Positions 34,447-42,910 of a stretch of DNA of 64,000 nt are shown here, in pieces. The stretch comes from Bacteroidales bacterium (lineage in GTDB: Bacteria > Bacteroidota > Bacteroidia > Bacteroidales > JAAYJT01): positions 62,001-126,000 of the forward strand of contig JACZJK010000005.1 of the NCBI GenBank assembly GCA_014860575.1. The letters run 5' to 3'. The stretch's first letter is position 1, and the number at the start of each line of letters is the position of its first letter. Under the pieces are notes generated by a model that made no database searches, had not been told where the DNA came from, and worked only from the letters and a program-made list of their open reading frames with translations. The position numbers were made by a program, and so were the translations under genes.

Positions 34447-34454
34447 TATATTTG
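34447..34454 (+). promoter_or_regulatory. -7 box (TAnnTTTG) for manC
   Basis: TATATTTG, exact consensus match, 32 bases before ATG 34487. Confidence 0.55.
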
Positions 34455-34486
34455 ACAAAAATTCAATTTAATATCAACTCATCTTG

Positions 34487-35578
34487 ATGATCATGAACCA
34501 TAACAACTTCTGTGTAATCATGGCGGGTGGTGTTGGCGCCCGTTTCTGGCCAATGAGCAAGACAGCACGTCCCAAACAATTTATTGATATTCTTGGAACC
34601 GGCGAAACCCTGATACAAACTACCTTCAACCGGTTCAGAAAAATCTGCCCTTCGGAAAATATCTATATCGTAACGAGTGAAGAATATCGCGATCTGGTTA
34701 AACAACAATTGCCACAAGTTACTGATGAACAGGTATTGGGCGAACCCATGCGCCGCAACACTGCACCATGCATTGCTTACGCCAACTTTAAAATCTTTAA
34801 TAAGAACCCCGAGGCCAATATCGTGGTTGCACCCTCGGATCACATTATATTGAAAGAAGATAAATTCACAGAAGCAATACTTGCGGGATTGGATGCTACA
34901 GCCAATAACGATTGGCTGCTTACCCTCGGCATACAACCCACCCGGCCCGATACTGGATATGGCTACATTCAGTTTGACGATAACAGCACGTATGACAGTC
35001 GCATCTCAAAAGTCAAAACATTTACCGAGAAACCTCAACTCGACCTGGCCATTTCGTTTTTGAAAAGCGGTGATTTTCTCTGGAATTCAGGAATATTTAT
35101 CTGGAGCCTGAAAGGTATCATGAAAGCTTTTGATAAATACCTCCCTGAAGTGAGTGATATTTTTAAAGAAGGCAATGGCAAGTACGACACACCCGAAGAA
35201 AATGACTTTATCTCAAGAGCTTACGCACTTGTAAAAAACATTTCAATTGACTATGGCGTGATGGAAAAAGCTGGAAATGTGTTTGTTCTTTCAGCCGATC
35301 TGGGCTGGTCTGATCTCGGCACCTGGGGTTCATTATATGAGAACCGCCCGAAAGATAAAAACGGCAATGCCATAGTTGGTAGTCACGTTATGGCTTACGA
35401 TATCAAAAACTGCATTGTGAATATGCCTAAAGATAAACTTGTTGTACTTCAGGGACTTGAAGATTATATTGTTGTTGAAGACGACCATGTACTTTTGGTT
35501 TGCCGTAAACAGGACGAGCAGGAGATCCGCCGCTTTGTGAACGATGTAAAGGTTGAAAAAGGGGAGGGGTTTGTGTAG
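34487..35578 (+). CDS. manC: Mannose-1-phosphate guanylyltransferase
   Basis: Makes GDP-mannose from mannose-1-phosphate and GTP for polysaccharide and glycoprotein synthesis. The 363-aa protein has the nucleotidyltransferase signature MAGGVGARFWPMSKTARPKQF (GGxGxRxWPxSxxxxPKQF), EPMRRNTAPCIAYA, VVAPSDHII, the FTEKP motif and SIDYGVMEKA. It lacks the C-terminal phosphomannose isomerase domain of long ManC proteins. The frame also opens at TTG 34484; ATG 34487 or 34493 is more likely. No polysaccharide cluster is attached. Confidence 0.92.
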   Translation: MIMNHNNFCVIMAGGVGARFWPMSKTARPKQFIDILGTGETLIQTTFNRFRKICPSENIYIVTSEEYRDLVKQQLPQVTDEQVLGEPMRRNTAPCIAYANFKIFNKNPEANIVVAPSDHIILKEDKFTEAILAGLDATANNDWLLTLGIQPTRPDTGYGYIQFDDNSTYDSRISKVKTFTEKPQLDLAISFLKSGDFLWNSGIFIWSLKGIMKAFDKYLPEVSDIFKEGNGKYDTPEENDFISRAYALVKNISIDYGVMEKAGNVFVLSADLGWSDLGTWGSLYENRPKDKNGNAIVGSHVMAYDIKNCIVNMPKDKLVVLQGLEDYIVVEDDHVLLVCRKQDEQEIRRFVNDVKVEKGEGFV

Positions 35579-35657
35579 GAAAGGCTAAGGTTGAGGCTGA
35601 GGCGAAGGCTGAGGCGAAGGCAGCTTCCGTAACCAGCAACCAGCAACCAGTAACCAG
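35579..35657. repeat. Low-complexity spacer between convergent manC and scoB
   Basis: Repeated GGCTGAGGCGAA words followed by CAACCAG/TAACCAG words (35634-35658). No terminator-like stem was found. Confidence 0.7.
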
Positions 35658-36314
35658 CTAAAGTTCCATCTCTCCAACTTCCCCATCAACAATGAGCGTG
35701 CCTTCGGTAGCGTTGCGGATTTCGTCAATGCTGACACCGGGAGCGCGTTCCAACAATCGGAAACCATTAGAAGTTACTTCCAGCACCGCAAGGTTGCTTA
35801 CTATCTTTTTCACGCACGCCACACCAGTTAAAGGCAACGTACATTCTTTCAACAGTTTTGATTGACCCGAAGGTGATGTATGTTGCATGGCTACGATGAT
35901 ATTTTTAGCTGAAGCAACAAGATCCATCGCACCGCCCATACCTTTCACCATTTTGCCGGGGATTTTCCAACTGGCAATGTCACCTTTTTCTGAAACCTCA
36001 AAAGCTCCTAGCACTGTAAGATCCACATGACCGCCACGGATCATGGCAAAGCTGGTAGCCGAATCAAAAAATGAAGCGCCTTGTACTACGGTAACGGTTT
36101 GTTTTCCGGCATTGATGAGGTCGGCATCTACTTCTGCTTCCGTTGGGAATTGCCCCATACCCAGGATTCCGTTTTCTGATTGCAGCGTCACCTGCATTCC
36201 ATCTGGAATATAATTGGCCACCAATGTAGGAATACCGATGCCAAGGTTCACATAGTAACCATCTTTTAGTTCTTGTGCTATGCGTTGTGCAATTTGTTCT
36301 TTTGTCAATGACAT
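35658..36314 (-). CDS. scoB: 3-oxoacid CoA-transferase subunit B
   Basis: Beta subunit of succinyl-CoA:3-ketoacid (or acetoacetate) CoA-transferase, 218 aa. The active-site glutamate is in LQSENGILGMG, and YYVNLGIGIPTLVANYIP with GAFEVSEKGDIASWKIPGKMVKGMGGAMDL fits the family (motif NLGIGIP, SENG, GGAMD). Activates acetoacetate released by HMG-CoA lyase in this cluster. I use ATG 36314; the frame continues to 36383 through low-complexity sequence. Confidence 0.92.
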   Translation of the reverse strand: MSLTKEQIAQRIAQELKDGYYVNLGIGIPTLVANYIPDGMQVTLQSENGILGMGQFPTEAEVDADLINAGKQTVTVVQGASFFDSATSFAMIRGGHVDLTVLGAFEVSEKGDIASWKIPGKMVKGMGGAMDLVASAKNIIVAMQHTSPSGQSKLLKECTLPLTGVACVKKIVSNLAVLEVTSNGFRLLERAPGVSIDEIRNATEGTLIVDGEVGEMEL

Positions 36315-36388
36315 ATTGTTATTTTTTTGCGTAATCCAACTGACTCGTCCCTCGCTCCATCTCCTTGTCTCCCCTTCTCCCAATCTTC

Positions 36389-37078
36389 TTAACGAACCGT
36401 CCTTCGTTCAATCCTCTTCTCATACCCCACTCCCTGAAAAATTCTTTGTACGAAAATCCCGGGAGTATGAACGAAGTTCGGATCCAGCGTTCCAGCAGGA
36501 ACCAGTTCCTCTACCTCGGCAATAGTGATCTTACCCGCCATGGCCATGGGCTGATTGAAATTATTGGCAGTTGCTTTGTAAACCAGGTTGCCCATTGTAT
36601 CACCTTTCCATGCTTTTACGATCGCAAAATCAGCAACAAGCGCCTGTTCGAGTACGTGGGGTTTACCGTTAAATTCGCGTACTTCCTTGCCTTCGGCCAC
36701 TTCGGTGCCATAGCCTGCCGGAACGAAAAATGCCGGAATACCTGCTCCACCGGCACGGCAACGTTCGGCCAGCGTGCCTTGCGGTATAAGCTCTACTTCA
36801 AGTTCACCGCTGAGTAATTGGCGCTCAAACTCTTCATTTTCACCCACGTAAGAGGCAATCATTTTTTTGATTTGCTTTTTTTGCAGCAACAATCCCAGCC
36901 CGAAATCATCCACGCCGGCATTGTTTGATATACATGTAAGGTCTTTAACTCCGGCTTCAACCAATGCCGTTATGCAATTTTCAGGGATGCCGCACAAGCC
37001 AAAGCCTCCAAGCATCAGGGTCATCCCATCCTGAATGCCGGCAATGGCTTCCTGGGCGTTTTTAACTACTTTATTCAT
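36389..37078 (-). CDS. scoA: 3-oxoacid CoA-transferase subunit A
   Basis: Alpha subunit, 229 aa, with the CoA-binding [13 protein letters not shown] near the N-terminus, [15 protein letters not shown], and [23 protein letters not shown] typical of ScoA/AtoD (short motif set [25 protein letters not shown]). Pairs with subunit B 74 bases downstream. Gap before HMG-CoA lyase is 229 bases with no gene. Confidence 0.92.
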   Translation of the reverse strand: MNKVVKNAQEAIAGIQDGMTLMLGGFGLCGIPENCITALVEAGVKDLTCISNNAGVDDFGLGLLLQKKQIKKMIASYVGENEEFERQLLSGELEVELIPQGTLAERCRAGGAGIPAFFVPAGYGTEVAEGKEVREFNGKPHVLEQALVADFAIVKAWKGDTMGNLVYKATANNFNQPMAMAGKITIAEVEELVPAGTLDPNFVHTPGIFVQRIFQGVGYEKRIERRTVR

Positions 37079-37307
37079 TTGTTAGCTTTGTGTAATGCAA
37101 TAATAACATTTTTATGGGAATTAGGTTCTCAGAATCCATTGGCAAATCAAATCTTTAGCCTGGAAATACACTTTTAAAACCAGAAATAGTTAAATTTGAA
37201 TACACAAGTACACAAATTAACGTAAATTTGTTGACCAAACTATACAAAATGAGTGAAATTGAGTTGCAAATGGCTGGTTTATTGAGTCGACGATGTTGGT
37301 GTAGAAA

Positions 37308-38204
37308 CTAAGAATTGATATTTCCTTTTGGCATAGGCGGCCTGAATACAGAATTGGCAATCTGGACCGCCTTATCCATTTCCAGATTATTGAGGCCATG
37401 CCTCACACCTTTGTGGTCGAAGAATGAAATAAGGTCAGCAGTGTCGAGATTTCCAACCAACTCATAGCCCGACAGCGGACAACCTCCGACACCTGTTAGC
37501 ACACTGTCAAAATTCCGGCATCCTGATTCCCAGGCAGCTTCAATTTTATCATGCAATTTTTTTCTGCTGGTGTGCAAGTGAAAGCCAAATTCTACCGAAG
37601 GAAATTCTTTGAAAATCAGATTAAATAGTTTGGCAATGATTTCGGGGTCAGAAAATCCAACCGTATCAGAGATAGCTATATGTTTCACACCTTGCTGGTT
37701 CAAACGGAGAATCCATTCGGCAACAATATCTATGTTCCATTTATCATGATAAGGGTTCCCAAAGGCCATGGAAAGATAAGCACGGAATTTTTTTTCGTTT
37801 TTCTCGCAGATTTCGAGCAGGCTTTTAACCGTGTCCAACGATTCTTCCGGTGTACGGTTCAGGTTCATTTTCTGGAAAGTTGTTGAAATAGAAAAAGGAA
37901 ATCCGAACCAATCAATGATATCGTAAGCTGCTGCGGTTTCTCCCCACCTGGTATTACCGATTATTGCCAGCAATTCTGTATCCGAACCATCAGTTTCAAG
38001 CAGTGCAAGTAATTCGCTGATATCACTGAACTGGGGAATAGCCTTTGGGGAAACAAAGCTGCCAAAATCAATAATGTCAAATCCCACTTTCAGCAATGCA
38101 TTAATGTAGCGAGCCTTATCCTCAGTTGGGATAAAGTATTTCAGACCCTGCATTGCATCGCGTGGGGATTCGGTGATTTTGATGCCTTTTGATTCCTTAT
38201 GCAT
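37308..38204 (-). CDS. Hydroxymethylglutaryl-CoA lyase
   Basis: Splits HMG-CoA into acetyl-CoA and acetoacetate, the last step of leucine breakdown. The 298-aa TIM-barrel protein has the catalytic arginine in ESPRDAMQG, metal-binding GFHLHTSR (HxH), and the catalytic cysteine in GVGGCPLSGYELVGN, matching the HMGL signature GxGGCP. Context (methylcrotonyl-CoA carboxylase, hydratase, CoA-transferase) supports the call against other HMGL-like enzymes. Confidence 0.88.
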   Translation of the reverse strand: MHKESKGIKITESPRDAMQGLKYFIPTEDKARYINALLKVGFDIIDFGSFVSPKAIPQFSDISELLALLETDGSDTELLAIIGNTRWGETAAAYDIIDWFGFPFSISTTFQKMNLNRTPEESLDTVKSLLEICEKNEKKFRAYLSMAFGNPYHDKWNIDIVAEWILRLNQQGVKHIAISDTVGFSDPEIIAKLFNLIFKEFPSVEFGFHLHTSRKKLHDKIEAAWESGCRNFDSVLTGVGGCPLSGYELVGNLDTADLISFFDHKGVRHGLNNLEMDKAVQIANSVFRPPMPKGNINS

Positions 38205-38290
38205 TTTGTTTTATTTGTTATTGAGGTTAGCCATCATTAACAGACAAGGGAACAAGGGACTAGGGGCGAAAGGCAAACGGAAATTGAAGA

Positions 38291-38659
38291 TCATCGGGTA
38301 TTCAATTTTAGTTCTAGTGTTTGAATTGATTTGGTTTCCATTGCAATAATCTGATCCAGTTTATTTACTCTTTTATCAACAATTTCCTGACCCAGAAGTT
38401 TTACTGACCTCTCATACCAACCCTTAGATTCTCTGGCAGAACCACTACTAACTTTCATAAAATACATATACTCTTTGTGTGTGCCACGGCCATAACCTTC
38501 TTCAATGTTTGCACTGATCGAACCAATTGATTTAGTCATTTGCCTTGCTATCTCTCTGCCGCGTATGTCTTTGATGAGCATTTCAGAATCTTCCCAGAAT
38601 TCATTCCAGAGTTCTTTGGCCAATTGATAAAACCTGATTTCATCCAATTTATCCTTCAT
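38291..38659 (-). CDS. Four-helix-bundle protein (S23/IVP family)
   Basis: Protein of 122 aa of the family first known from the 23S rRNA intervening sequence. Motifs: QLAKELWNEFW, RQMTKSIGSISANIEEGYGRGTHKEYMYFMKVSSGSARES (core ANIEEGYGR and FMKVSSGSARE) and a C-terminal helix ending near LELKLN. Function unknown; the gene is common and mobile-looking in Bacteroidota. It interrupts the leucine cluster between the lyase and the acyl-CoA dehydrogenase, where it has no obvious metabolic role. Confidence 0.88.
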   Translation of the reverse strand: MKDKLDEIRFYQLAKELWNEFWEDSEMLIKDIRGREIARQMTKSIGSISANIEEGYGRGTHKEYMYFMKVSSGSARESKGWYERSVKLLGQEIVDKRVNKLDQIIAMETKSIQTLELKLNTR

Positions 38660-38736
38660 TTGCCCTCAATTAGTTATACATCGCCGTCATTCTGATTTAA
38701 CTGTCCCTCGCCCCTCGTCCCACGTCCCTTTATTTT

Positions 38737-39882
38737 TCAAATCCCAATGTGCCTCGAAATCACCAACCGCTGTATCTCCGAAGTTCCTTCACCGATTTGC
38801 AGCAAACGCTGATCGCGGTAATGACGTTCAATCTCATAATCTTTGAGAAGCCCATAGCCACCGTGGATCTGAACGGCTTCGTCAGCAATTTCTTTGGCGA
38901 TCTCAGAACAATAGAGTTTTGCCATGGCGGATTCCTTGCCGAAGGACATGCCCTGATCTTTCATCCAGCAGGCTTTGTAGAGGAATGTGCGGGCAAGCTC
39001 AATCTTCATGGCCATATCTGCAAGTTTGAAGGCAATTACCTGGAATTTTGATATTGGTTGACCGAATTGCTTGCGTTCTTTTGAGTATTGCAGTGCCAAT
39101 TCGAACGCGCCTTGTGCATGGCCCAATCCCATGGCTGCGATGGAAAGTCTACCGCCATCAAGTGTTTTGAGCATGATTTTGGAACCTTCGCCACGTTTGC
39201 CCAGAAGGTTTTCTTCAGGAACGCGGCACTCGTCGAAGAACATCTCGGCGGTATCGGAAGCGCGCCACATCATTTTGCCATGCAGCGGTGATGCAGTATA
39301 GCCGGGCGTTCCTTTTTCCATGATGAAGCATGAAAACTCTTTTTTCCCGTTTGTGTTTCCTGTAATCGCTTGCACAGTAACTCCTGCAGTTATTTCAGTT
39401 GAACCGTTGGTAATGAAAATCTTTGACCCATTGATGATCCACTCGCCATTTTCAAGCCTGGCGTTAGTTTTACTGGCCCGTGAATCGGAACCGGCTTCGG
39501 GCTCGGTGAGGCCAAATGCCCAGAGCTTTTCACCGGTACAAAGCTGAGGAACGTAGCGTTTCTTTTGTTCTTCAGTTCCATAGTATAAAAGTGGACTTAT
39601 GCCCAGGGAATTGTGAGCGGCAATAGTAGCGGCTTGCGAACCATCAATCCTGGCAAGCTCTTCCACGGCGATGATGTACGATAAGGTGTCCATCCCATGT
39701 CCACCATATTCAACAGGTGCTGTGATGCCGAATAAGCCAATCTCGCCCATTTTCCGGGTCAGATCCATGGAGAATTCTGCTTTTTCATCCAGTTCCTTTG
39801 CAATGGGACGAATTTCCCTTTCGGCAAAATCCCTCACGGTCCGCCTGATTAATTTGTGTTCTTCGCTTAAATTAAAATCCAT
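38737..39882 (-). CDS. Acyl-CoA dehydrogenase, short/branched-chain type
   Basis: FAD enzyme that forms the alpha-beta double bond of acyl-CoA, 381 aa. Visible: N-terminal helical domain with RTVRDFAEREI, the FAD-binding LTEPEAGSDS and ITNGS, and C-terminal ARTFLYKACW, IHGGYGLLKDYEIERHYRD and GEGTSEIQR. The glutamate in GEGTSE sits at the short/medium-chain catalytic position, while LDGGRLSI has Gly where isovaleryl-CoA dehydrogenases carry their catalytic Glu. So it is probably not a classical isovaleryl-CoA dehydrogenase, though the cluster suggests isovaleryl-CoA as substrate. Confidence 0.85.
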   Translation of the reverse strand: MDFNLSEEHKLIRRTVRDFAEREIRPIAKELDEKAEFSMDLTRKMGEIGLFGITAPVEYGGHGMDTLSYIIAVEELARIDGSQAATIAAHNSLGISPLLYYGTEEQKKRYVPQLCTGEKLWAFGLTEPEAGSDSRASKTNARLENGEWIINGSKIFITNGSTEITAGVTVQAITGNTNGKKEFSCFIMEKGTPGYTASPLHGKMMWRASDTAEMFFDECRVPEENLLGKRGEGSKIMLKTLDGGRLSIAAMGLGHAQGAFELALQYSKERKQFGQPISKFQVIAFKLADMAMKIELARTFLYKACWMKDQGMSFGKESAMAKLYCSEIAKEIADEAVQIHGGYGLLKDYEIERHYRDQRLLQIGEGTSEIQRLVISRHIGI

Positions 39883-39945
39883 CTCTGTGATATTTTAGAT
39901 TTACGATTGCTGATTTCGGATTTAAATCGGCAATCCGAAATAAGT

Positions 39946-41940
39946 CTATTCTTTTAAATTTAGTTTAATCAATACAACAGCTCCTCCCACCATGCTTCCT
40001 TTTTCAACATTCACGGATTCAACTGTTGCTTTATAAGGGGCTAAGATATTGTTTTCCATTTTCATGGATTCGATGATGAGCAAAATATCACCTTTTTCTA
40101 CCTCATCGCCGGGTTTCACACGCACATCAATTACTTTTCCGGGCATGGGCGAGGTGAGTTCATCATCATGCCGGCCGGTTCCCTGACCTGATGCTCCTAA
40201 AACCAGTTCATCGGTCAGCACATCGGCACGCTTTACCTCAAAGTCAAATCCATGCATGCGAACAATGAGGTGGCGTTTGCTGTCCACCGATATCAAAGCC
40301 TGAAGTCTTTCACCGTCAATGCTCAAATCCAGCAGTGGACCATTGATATTATTAACAATGCACTCAAATCTTTGGTTTCCCTTCATGAAAAAATAATGGC
40401 CCTTGGCTTTTGACATAACTTTGATCCTGCAAATCACTTCATCGCATTGAATAGGAATTTGCATCAGGTGGCGCCAGTAACCGGTTTGCTGCCATATACT
40501 TTTGCTTTGCGCTTGCTTTGCGTTCTCAAGTGAAAAAAGTAAAGCAGCCATCATTACTGTGGCCTCATTCTTTCGCTTTCTCTCCGATTTAATTTCTTCA
40601 ATAATAGCATTGGTGTGATCCTTACAGAATGCCGTGGAGAACTCATTTTTTCTGTATGCGGGATGTTGCAACACTCCCCTGAGATAATCAACGTTGGAGC
40701 GGATGCCATGCACAATAAAATCATTAAGGGCCGCTATGCTCTTATCAATTGCTTTTGTGCGATCCTCTCCCCATACCACCAGCTTGCTGATCATCGGATC
40801 AAAAGCGCCTGTTATGGTTGCGCTTTCGGCAATAAAGCTGTCAACACGGATGTTGGCTCCTTTGGGTTCGCGATAGAGATGAATATGCCCGGGCGAAGGC
40901 AGGAAATCTTTGGACGGAGCTTCTGCATAAATCCGGCACTCAATGGCGTGGCCTTTTTGTATTACATCTTCCTGTTTGATCCGCAAAGGTTGTCCTGCTG
41001 CAATGAGAATCTGCTCTTCAACCAGGTCGTAGCCGGTAACCATTTCAGTAACGGGATGTTCCACCTGGATGCGGGTATTCATTTCAAGGAAATAAAAATT
41101 GAGGTTTTTATCCACCAGGAATTCGATAGTGCCGGCGTTGCTGTAGCCAATGGTTTTAGCGAGCTTCACAGCCGCTTCACAAATTTCACTTCGCTTTTCA
41201 GGAGTAAGTGTAACTGATGGAGATTCCTCGATGATTTTTTGGTAGCGTCGTTGGATGCTGCATTCGCGTTCGAAAAGATGAATGGCGTTGCCATGCTGGT
41301 CACCCAGCACCTGCACCTCAATATGGCGGGGGCTTTCGATGAATTTCTCAATGTAAACCGTAGGATCGCCAAAATAGTTACCTGCTTCACGTTGTGTGGA
41401 AATAATTGCTTCTTTGATCTCTGATTTATTATTTACGATCCGCATGCCTTTGCCGCCACCGCCGGCTGCGGCTTTTACAAGGAAGGGAAAGTCTTTCTCG
41501 TTAAGATCGGGAAGGTCATGTTCATCTTTCAGGGTGTATCCGGGTGCAACAGGCAATCCGGATTTGATTGCAAAATCCCTTGCCTGCAGTTTATTTCCCA
41601 TTAGCAGAATTGCCTCCGGGGTCGGACCGATAAAGATGAGACCGGCATCAGCACAAGCCTTTGCAAACAAGTGGTTCTCTGATAAAAAACCATAGCCGGG
41701 ATGAACGGCATCGCAGCGGCTTAGTTTTGCGATCTCAATCAGCTTGGCAATGTTCAGATAAGTATCGGCCAGCGAACCATCGCCCAATGAAAAAGCTTCA
41801 CCGGCCTGGCTTACATGGAGCGAATCCTTATCAAGCGCATGATAAACAGCCACTGTGCCAATTCCTATGCGACGGGCGGTGCGGATGATGCGGCAAGCGA
41901 TTTCGCCGCGGTTGGCAATCAGGATTTTATTCATTTTCAT
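39946..41940 (-). CDS. Methylcrotonyl-CoA carboxylase, biotin-containing subunit
   Basis: Alpha subunit, 664 aa, combining biotin carboxylase and biotin carrier. Visible: KILIANRGEIACRIIRTAR at the start, ATP-grasp loop AAAGGGGKGM, catalytic EMNTRIQVEHPVTE, and the C-terminal carrier with biotinylated lysine in ESMKMENN. The same layout occurs in propionyl-CoA carboxylase; the adjacent carboxyltransferase, hydratase and HMG-CoA lyase favour methylcrotonyl-CoA. ATG 41934 (MNKIL) is an equally good start. Confidence 0.88.
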   Translation of the reverse strand: MKMNKILIANRGEIACRIIRTARRIGIGTVAVYHALDKDSLHVSQAGEAFSLGDGSLADTYLNIAKLIEIAKLSRCDAVHPGYGFLSENHLFAKACADAGLIFIGPTPEAILLMGNKLQARDFAIKSGLPVAPGYTLKDEHDLPDLNEKDFPFLVKAAAGGGGKGMRIVNNKSEIKEAIISTQREAGNYFGDPTVYIEKFIESPRHIEVQVLGDQHGNAIHLFERECSIQRRYQKIIEESPSVTLTPEKRSEICEAAVKLAKTIGYSNAGTIEFLVDKNLNFYFLEMNTRIQVEHPVTEMVTGYDLVEEQILIAAGQPLRIKQEDVIQKGHAIECRIYAEAPSKDFLPSPGHIHLYREPKGANIRVDSFIAESATITGAFDPMISKLVVWGEDRTKAIDKSIAALNDFIVHGIRSNVDYLRGVLQHPAYRKNEFSTAFCKDHTNAIIEEIKSERKRKNEATVMMAALLFSLENAKQAQSKSIWQQTGYWRHLMQIPIQCDEVICRIKVMSKAKGHYFFMKGNQRFECIVNNINGPLLDLSIDGERLQALISVDSKRHLIVRMHGFDFEVKRADVLTDELVLGASGQGTGRHDDELTSPMPGKVIDVRVKPGDEVEKGDILLIIESMKMENNILAPYKATVESVNVEKGSMVGGAVVLIKLNLKE

Positions 41941-42044
41941 GTTGTAAAGAAATTGGAACGCAGATGACGCAGATTTGACGGATAATCACGGATTTTTATC
42001 AGTGCAAAATCAGTTTTATCAGTGTCATCAGTGTTCTATTTTTT

Positions 42045-42833
42045 TTATACCACATTCCAAACTGGTTTTCGTTTTTCTAAAAAGGCAATCATTCCTTCCT
42101 GCGCTTCATCGCTCAGCCTTTGTTTTGCAATCAGTGTAGCGGTGTTTTCTATGGTTTGATCCAAAGTCCAGGTGTTCACCACATCAAAGATAAGTTTCTT
42201 GCAGTTCTCAACGGCTTTTGGCCCGGAGGAGAGAAGAAGGTTGAGGGTTTCGTTCAGGTAGTTCTCCAGTTCACTTTCGGGCAGAGAACGGTTAACCAAT
42301 TTGTGCTTTTCAGCTTCCGGTCCTTTGATGCGCTTTCCGGTCAGCATTAATTCCCGTGCGATGGGTTCGCCCACACGTTTAATCACGTAAGGAGAAATGC
42401 AAGCTGGTATTAAACCAATTTTTACTTCGCTTAGCGAGAATGTTGTGTTTTCCTCGCAAATAGCAATATCGCAGGCTGCAAGCAAGCCGTTTGCTCCGCC
42501 AATGGCTGATCCGTGAACAACGGCAATTACTGGTTTTGGGAAAGTGTAAATGTTGTATAAGAGCCGGCAGAGGTTCAGGCTGTCCTGGTAATTTTCATCA
42601 TAACTGTAGTCTTTAACAGCTTTCATCCAGTTGAGATCGGCACCTGCACAGAATGATTTTCCTTTGCCACGGATCACAACAACACGCAATGCATCATCTT
42701 TTTCAAGTTCTTTGAGTACAGCCGCAAGCTCACTGATGGTTAAATCGTTGAAGGCATTATGCACCTCGGGGCGGTTTAGCCAGATGGTGGCGATGTTGTT
42801 GGCGGATTCGAGGAGAAGGGTTTGGTAAAACAT
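42045..42833 (-). CDS. Enoyl-CoA hydratase family, likely methylglutaconyl-CoA hydratase
   Basis: Crotonase-fold protein of 262 aa; would hydrate 3-methylglutaconyl-CoA to HMG-CoA. Visible: RPEVHNAFNDLTISEL, the oxyanion-hole GKGKSFCAGADLNWMK, and AVVHGSAIGGANGLLAACDIAIC with the acidic residue region FSLSEVKIGLIPACISPYV. Specificity is assigned from the cluster rather than from residues. Confidence 0.85.
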   Translation of the reverse strand: MFYQTLLLESANNIATIWLNRPEVHNAFNDLTISELAAVLKELEKDDALRVVVIRGKGKSFCAGADLNWMKAVKDYSYDENYQDSLNLCRLLYNIYTFPKPVIAVVHGSAIGGANGLLAACDIAICEENTTFSLSEVKIGLIPACISPYVIKRVGEPIARELMLTGKRIKGPEAEKHKLVNRSLPESELENYLNETLNLLLSSGPKAVENCKKLIFDVVNTWTLDQTIENTATLIAKQRLSDEAQEGMIAFLEKRKPVWNVV

Positions 42834-42910
42834 TGGTATTTACGATTTACAAATGACGATTTTGGATTTAAGAGTGGAATAATAGAACAATAGAACATTT
42901 GAATTACGAA

